From Celeribacter halophilus (GTDB lineage Bacteria; Pseudomonadota; Alphaproteobacteria; Rhodobacterales; Rhodobacteraceae), in NCBI RefSeq assembly GCF_900114135.1, contig NZ_FORY01000012.1:1-64000 (forward strand): a stretch of DNA of 64,000 nt, read 5' to 3'. This document shows positions 59,950 through 64,000 of this stretch, one piece after another. Made by a program: the position numbers and the translations under genes. Every line of letters starts with the position of its first letter. Position 1 is the stretch's first letter. A model generated the notes under the pieces. It searched no databases. It saw nothing but the letters and a program-made list of their open reading frames with translations, and was not told where the DNA came from.

Positions 59950-60744
59950 TCAGCTTCCGGTGCATCCGCGCGCTTCATAGGCCTGACCGCCACCGATGAC
60001 GGAGATGGTCAGGGCCGAGCGGTCGATGAAAAACGGTTGCGCATTGGCGGGCACCAGATCGCTTTGCACCTCAACCGTGTCGCCGTTGCGTGTCATCTGT
60101 GATTCGGAAATCCAGATGGAGTGGTCAGGATGTTCGATTATGGCGACCACCTCGCCGGACATCTTCGGAATTTTGAGGGTCGCGGTCAGGCGCATTCCGT
60201 CGGAAATCGGCGTGGCGTCACAGATGGCATGTGTGATCTCGGTCGGGCGGTCTGCCAAAGAAATTTTGATCTGGTCGCTGAATGCACCCGTGCCATCGGA
60301 AGAGAGTGCCGCATTCAACTGCGCCTGAATCGGCACGCAGATATCGTTGCACACACCAAGGTCCATCGTTCCCTCAAGCCGGATTTCGCCCTGTGCATCG
60401 GGGATCAGCTCGACCGGCAGGATCAATTCGTCCTCATAGCCGAGATACCACATGCCATTGTCGGTGAAGAGTTCCGGCACGGGCCAGTGCAATTCTATAT
60501 GGGACAGGTTTTTTGACGCCGAGAGGTCGAATGTGGGCGGGATGCCGCTTTCTCCGGGGCTGCGCCAATAGGTATGCCAACCGTCGGCGAGGCGTATGCG
60601 GATGGCGGCCATGCGGTGGCCGTTGTCCATCTGCCAGCCGGGCAGAATGTCGACCCGGGCCATGTCGGATGCCTCTTGTGCATAGACAGGAGCAGAGAGG
60701 CCGAGGGTGAGCGCGGTCATAAGTGGGGCAAAGATGCGTGTCAT
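59950..60744 (-). CDS. Periplasmic DsbD N-terminal-like protein
   Basis: 264 residues with a signal peptide (MTRIFAPLMTALTLGLSAPVYA). The rest matches the DsbD-alpha/DsbC-type domain, with a CxxxC-like pair in LGVCNDICVP (about residues 130-139). The usual membrane and thioredoxin-like domains of DsbD are absent, so this is a solo periplasmic module, perhaps passing electrons to or from a partner encoded elsewhere. It converges with moaB with nine bases between. Confidence 0.8.
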   Translation of the reverse strand: MTRIFAPLMTALTLGLSAPVYAQEASDMARVDILPGWQMDNGHRMAAIRIRLADGWHTYWRSPGESGIPPTFDLSASKNLSHIELHWPVPELFTDNGMWYLGYEDELILPVELIPDAQGEIRLEGTMDLGVCNDICVPIQAQLNAALSSDGTGAFSDQIKISLADRPTEITHAICDATPISDGMRLTATLKIPKMSGEVVAIIEHPDHSIWISESQMTRNGDTVEVQSDLVPANAQPFFIDRSALTISVIGGGQAYEARGCTGS

Positions 60745-61028
60745 GGGCCCGATATAGGCACAGACCCTTTCAAGACAAACTCACATTTGGACGATCTGGC
60801 CGTGAAGACCCTGTCCTGTTGCGCTTGAGGCGCAATTTCGGCCCGTTTATCGCAAGAAAGTGAGCAAACGGGCATATGAAAAACGTGATGGACTCAACTT
60901 TCGGAAAAGGGACCCTACATCTGTTTCATGGGCCGGTGTGGCGGTTTTCGGTCAGCTTGTTCCAGCTTTCATGAAAAACGCGGGCGCGAAGCCTTGCACC
61001 TTGGGTCACATTGCGATGTGTTGGGAAT

Positions 61029-61598
61029 ATGGAACCACAATCTTCTGATCTGACAGGGAAGCTTTTGATCGCGATGCCGGGCATCGGAGATCCGCGTTTT
61101 GAAAATGCGGTCGTCTTTATGTGTGCCCATTCGCCGGAAGGTGCGATGGGCTTGATGATCAACAAACGCTCCGAAGAGATCGCCGTCGCAGATGTGCTGG
61201 ATCAGCTGGAGATTCGTCCCAGCCCCGATATGCGCCCTCTGCCCGTCCACTTTGGCGGGCCGGTCGAAATCGGGCGCGGGTTTGTCCTGCACAGCACGGA
61301 TTATGACGCGGATCATGCCTCTATGGAGGTCGGGGACGCCTATGCCATGACCGCCTCGCGCGACATTTTGCGGGATATGGCGCTTGGTTCCGGACCCTCC
61401 GAGCGGATTTTGTGCCTTGGCTATGCCGGGTGGGGGCCGGGGCAACTCGAAGGCGAGATTGCCCAGAACGGCTGGCTCAGCTGTGATGCGGCCCCCGAGA
61501 TTGTCTTCGAGACACCCGATGCGCAGAAATGGGAAGCCGCACTTCTGTCTCTGGGAGTGAGCCCCGCGCTTTTATCCGGAGATGCCGGTCGCGCCTGA
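61029..61598 (+). CDS. YqgE/AlgH family protein (UPF0301)
   Basis: 189 residues from ATG 61029 (MEPQSSDLTGKLL); a slightly earlier in-frame start at 61011 lacks family sequence. Family landmarks: GKLLIAMPGIGDPRFENAVVFMCAH, GAMGLMINKR (about 43-52), PVHFGGPVE and LGYAGWGPGQLEGEI. The molecular role is not established. The upstream 284 bases are free of genes. Confidence 0.9.
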   Translation: MEPQSSDLTGKLLIAMPGIGDPRFENAVVFMCAHSPEGAMGLMINKRSEEIAVADVLDQLEIRPSPDMRPLPVHFGGPVEIGRGFVLHSTDYDADHASMEVGDAYAMTASRDILRDMALGSGPSERILCLGYAGWGPGQLEGEIAQNGWLSCDAAPEIVFETPDAQKWEAALLSLGVSPALLSGDAGRA

Positions 61599-61711
61599 TC
61601 CGGTCTGTGACGCAGCGTTCAGGTTGGGGGATGAACGGGGCTTCGTTACTCTTGGGTGAAACTGCGGTGAGGCCCGTCATGGCACAGTGACCCGCTCAGG
61701 AGGAGATCCCT

Positions 61712-63421
61712 ATGACCTATCGCGCTCCGGTGTCGGATTATCAGTTCATTTTCGACCACATTGTCGATTTCTCTGCTGTGCTGAACAGCGAGAGTTTCTC
61801 GGATGTCGATCAGGACACGGTTCTGGCCATTCTCGAAGAGGCTGGCAAACTGGCAAGCGACGTGATCGCACCGCTGGATCGTGGTGGTGATTTGAACCCC
61901 GCGCAACTGGTCGATGGCGTGGTGAAAACCTCTCCGGGCTTTGCCGATGCTTTGGGGCAGGTGGCCGAAGGCGGATGGATCGGCATGTTGGCCTCGCCGG
62001 ACAATGGCGGCATGGGCCTGCCCCTTACGGTTGGTACGGCGGTCAATGACATGATGTCGGGAGCCTGTTTGGCGCTCTCGCTCTACCCGCTTATGTGTCA
62101 GGGCCAGATCGAGGCGCTGGAACATCACGCATCTGATGATCTCAAGGCTGTGTATCTGCCAAAACTCGTTTCCGGTGAATGGTGCGGGACGATGAACCTG
62201 ACGGAGCCGGGGGCCGGTTCGGATGTGGGCGCCCTGCGCACCAAGGCGGAGCGCAACGGGGACGGGTCATATAGCATCACGGGTCAGAAGATTTTCATCA
62301 CTTGGGGCGACAATGATTTCTCCGAGAACGTCTGTCACCTCGTTCTGGCGCGACTGCCGGACGGTGCGCCGGGAACCAAGGGTATTTCCCTGTTCATGGT
62401 GCCGAAAGTGATCCCGAATGAAGACGGGTCTTTGGGCGAAAAGAACAGCCTGCATGTGGTGAGCCTTGAACATAAACTGGGCATCCACGGGTCTCCGACC
62501 TGTGTGATGGAATATGACGGGGCCAAGGGTTGGCTCGTCGGTGAAGAGCATCAGGGCATGAAATGTATGTTCACCATGATGAACAACGCGCGCCTTGGCG
62601 TCGGGGTTCAGGGCGTGGGCATTGCAGAGGCCGCGACACAAAAGGCGTTGGCCTATGCGCAGGACCGAGTGCAGGGCAAGTCTCCGCTGGGTAATGAAGG
62701 GGCGGGGATTATCGACCACGCCGATGTGCGCCGGATGCTGGCGACCATGCGGGCGGATACGTTCGTGGCGCGGTCTATCGCTCTGGCCTGTGGCGTGGCG
62801 CTTGATCTCGGGCGCACGGTTCCGGAACAGCAGGCGCGCGGTGCGTTCCTGATCCCGATTGCCAAGGCTTTCTCTACCGACATCGGGCATGAAGTTGCCC
62901 AGACTGGCGTGCAGGTGCATGGCGGCATGGGCTATATTGAGGAAACAGGTGCGGCGCAGTATGCCCGCGACGCGCGGATCACGTCGATCTATGAAGGCAC
63001 CAACGGTATTCAGGCGATGGACCTTGTCGGGCGCAAGCTGATGGACGGGGGCGAGGCGGCCTTTGCCCTGCTCGACGAGATCGAAACCTTTGCCGAAGCC
63101 GCGCGGGCCATTCTTCCGAAACGCGCCATTGCGGTCTGGAACAGCGCCGAAACCCTGCGTGAAGGGTTGGAGACTGTTCTGACCCTGCCCATGAACGACC
63201 GGTTCGGCGTGGCGGTGCCGTTCCTGCGGGCCTTTGCGCGTGTTCTGGGCGGGTATTTCCATTTGAAAGCCGCGATTGCCGAAGGGGGCGACGGGCCACG
63301 CTCGCGTCTTGCGGCTTTCTACATCAAGCGTATGCTGCCCGAACACAGGGCTTTGCTGGCGCAGGTGCGTCTCGGTGCCCAAGATATTTATGCCTTGAGT
63401 CCAGAGGATCTGACAGTCTGA
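61712..63421 (+). CDS. Acyl-CoA dehydrogenase (DmdC-like)
   Basis: 569 residues with an N-terminal extension (YQFIFDHIVDFSAVL), the FAD-binding MNLTEPGAGSDVGALRT and ITWGDND segments, and C-terminal QVHGGMGYIEETGAAQYARDARITSIYEGTNGIQA (about 405-439), where the base and FAD ligands lie. The length and layout fit the group that includes 3-methylmercaptopropionyl-CoA dehydrogenase (DmdC) of dimethylsulfoniopropionate breakdown, but general fatty acyl substrates are also possible. It starts after AGGAGGAG and overlaps the next gene by one base (TGATG). Confidence 0.9.
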   Translation: MTYRAPVSDYQFIFDHIVDFSAVLNSESFSDVDQDTVLAILEEAGKLASDVIAPLDRGGDLNPAQLVDGVVKTSPGFADALGQVAEGGWIGMLASPDNGGMGLPLTVGTAVNDMMSGACLALSLYPLMCQGQIEALEHHASDDLKAVYLPKLVSGEWCGTMNLTEPGAGSDVGALRTKAERNGDGSYSITGQKIFITWGDNDFSENVCHLVLARLPDGAPGTKGISLFMVPKVIPNEDGSLGEKNSLHVVSLEHKLGIHGSPTCVMEYDGAKGWLVGEEHQGMKCMFTMMNNARLGVGVQGVGIAEAATQKALAYAQDRVQGKSPLGNEGAGIIDHADVRRMLATMRADTFVARSIALACGVALDLGRTVPEQQARGAFLIPIAKAFSTDIGHEVAQTGVQVHGGMGYIEETGAAQYARDARITSIYEGTNGIQAMDLVGRKLMDGGEAAFALLDEIETFAEAARAILPKRAIAVWNSAETLREGLETVLTLPMNDRFGVAVPFLRAFARVLGGYFHLKAAIAEGGDGPRSRLAAFYIKRMLPEHRALLAQVRLGAQDIYALSPEDLTV

Positions 63422-64000
63422 TGTTTACCCCGATCCGCACGCCCTTCGAGCCGCCTGAAACGGGAGGCGTGGTGGAGGTTGCGGAGGGGGTGCTCTGGAC
63501 GAGGATGCCTTTGCCGCCGCCTTTGGGGCATGTGAATGTTTATGCCTTTGACGAGGGCGATGGCTGGACCGTGGTGGACACGGGCGTGGACACAGGCAAA
63601 AGCCGCCGTCTTTGGTCGGAGTTCATGGCCGGACCGCTTGGGGGCCGCCCTGTCAAACGGGTGATCGTGACCCACCACCATCTTGACCATATCGGGCTGG
63701 CTGGCTGGTTGATCGCCGAACATGGCGCAGAGCTTCTGACCAGCCGCACGTCTTACCTCATGGCTCGGATGCTTCGGCTTGATGTACAGGAGGCCCCGAC
63801 TGCAGAGATGCTGGCCTTTTGGCGCTCTTGCGGGATGGCACCGGAGATTTACGAAAAGCGCCTGAACGAGCGACCCTTTAATACCGCTGATGCTGTTCAT
63901 CCCCTGCCTTTGGGCTACACCCGCTTGCAAGACGGTGACGAGATCGAGATTGGCGGACGCCTGTGGGACATTCGCACAGGCGACGGTCATGCGCCCGAAC
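63421..64000 (+). CDS. MBL-fold hydrolase, cut by the window end
   Basis: The first 193 codons are present and the frame is still open at the window edge. The metal-binding motif THHHLDHIGLAG (near residue 83) is the HxHxDH of the metallo-beta-lactamase fold, and the domain continues with a further His in GDGHAPE at the edge. It is coupled to the acyl-CoA dehydrogenase by TGATG, so it is likely a thioesterase or related hydrolase of the same pathway; that role is inferred. Confidence 0.85.
   Translation, partial: MFTPIRTPFEPPETGGVVEVAEGVLWTRMPLPPPLGHVNVYAFDEGDGWTVVDTGVDTGKSRRLWSEFMAGPLGGRPVKRVIVTHHHLDHIGLAGWLIAEHGAELLTSRTSYLMARMLRLDVQEAPTAEMLAFWRSCGMAPEIYEKRLNERPFNTADAVHPLPLGYTRLQDGDEIEIGGRLWDIRTGDGHAPE

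Noticed and set aside
60819-60835. Short hairpin TTGCGC/GCGCAA upstream of the YqgE gene
   Set aside because: Only a 6-bp stem with a weak T-run; too short to call a terminator or riboswitch.

Overview
The window looks like chromosome of an alphaproteobacterium of the Rhodobacterales (Roseobacter group). The evidence is the moderately GC-rich coding style, dense operons full of ATGA/TGATG overlaps, an initiator-type tRNA with A72, a flagellar cluster in the order typical of that group, a polyol ABC transporter/mannitol dehydrogenase operon of the smo/mtlK kind, and familiar neighbourhoods (uvrC-pgsA-moaD-moaE, ubiA/rsmE/gshA, pyrB with a degenerate pyrC). The genus cannot be fixed from this sequence. 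There is no rRNA, CRISPR array or insertion sequence.

Region 1 (1-7379) is a 7.3 kb integrated element in the 3' end of tRNA-fMet. A 46-bp direct repeat (6-51 and 7334-7379) bounds it. Inside are a tyrosine integrase with repeated GTGGAAGCA arm-type sites near both ends, an AlpA-like excisionase/regulator, a Rep_trans-type replication initiator with an upstream hairpin, small element proteins, and cargo: a lipoprotein and an unrecognised, translationally coupled two-gene cassette. There are no capsid or conjugation genes, so it resembles a satellite or small replicating integrative element. This is the most likely place for an undescribed system.

Region 2 (7661-17975) is flagellar export and basal body: flhA-fliR-flhB-small coiled-coil gene rightward, fliL-flgH-flgA-flgG-flgF-fliQ-fliE-flgC-flgB leftward, and fliI divergent from flgB. 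Region 3 (18080-24584) holds hemP, a coupled 31-codon ORF, and an RND efflux operon with two adaptor proteins and a TetR regulator.

Region 4 (24606-38492) is nutrient uptake. A polyamine/opine-type ABC transporter with a hydantoin/Asp-Glu racemase-like enzyme is divergent from a GntR-FCD regulator and a GNAT protein. It is followed by a HAD phosphatase, a SorC-type regulator, a polyol ABC transporter and mannitol dehydrogenase. Region 5 (38480-41745) is zinc uptake: zur-znuC-znuB leftward and znuA rightward around a long perfect inverted repeat; ZnuA has a very large His/Asp-rich loop.

Region 6 (41830-64000) is mostly housekeeping: an S49 peptidase, a small zinc-ribbon protein, a CaCA exchanger, an SDR, UvrC, PgsA, MoaD/MoaE, RpiB, an OmpA/BON envelope protein, UbiA, RsmE, GshA, PlsY, a non-catalytic-looking dihydroorotase, PyrB, a uracil-DNA glycosylase, MoaB, a solo DsbD-N-like protein, YqgE, an acyl-CoA dehydrogenase and the start of an MBL-fold hydrolase cut by the window edge.
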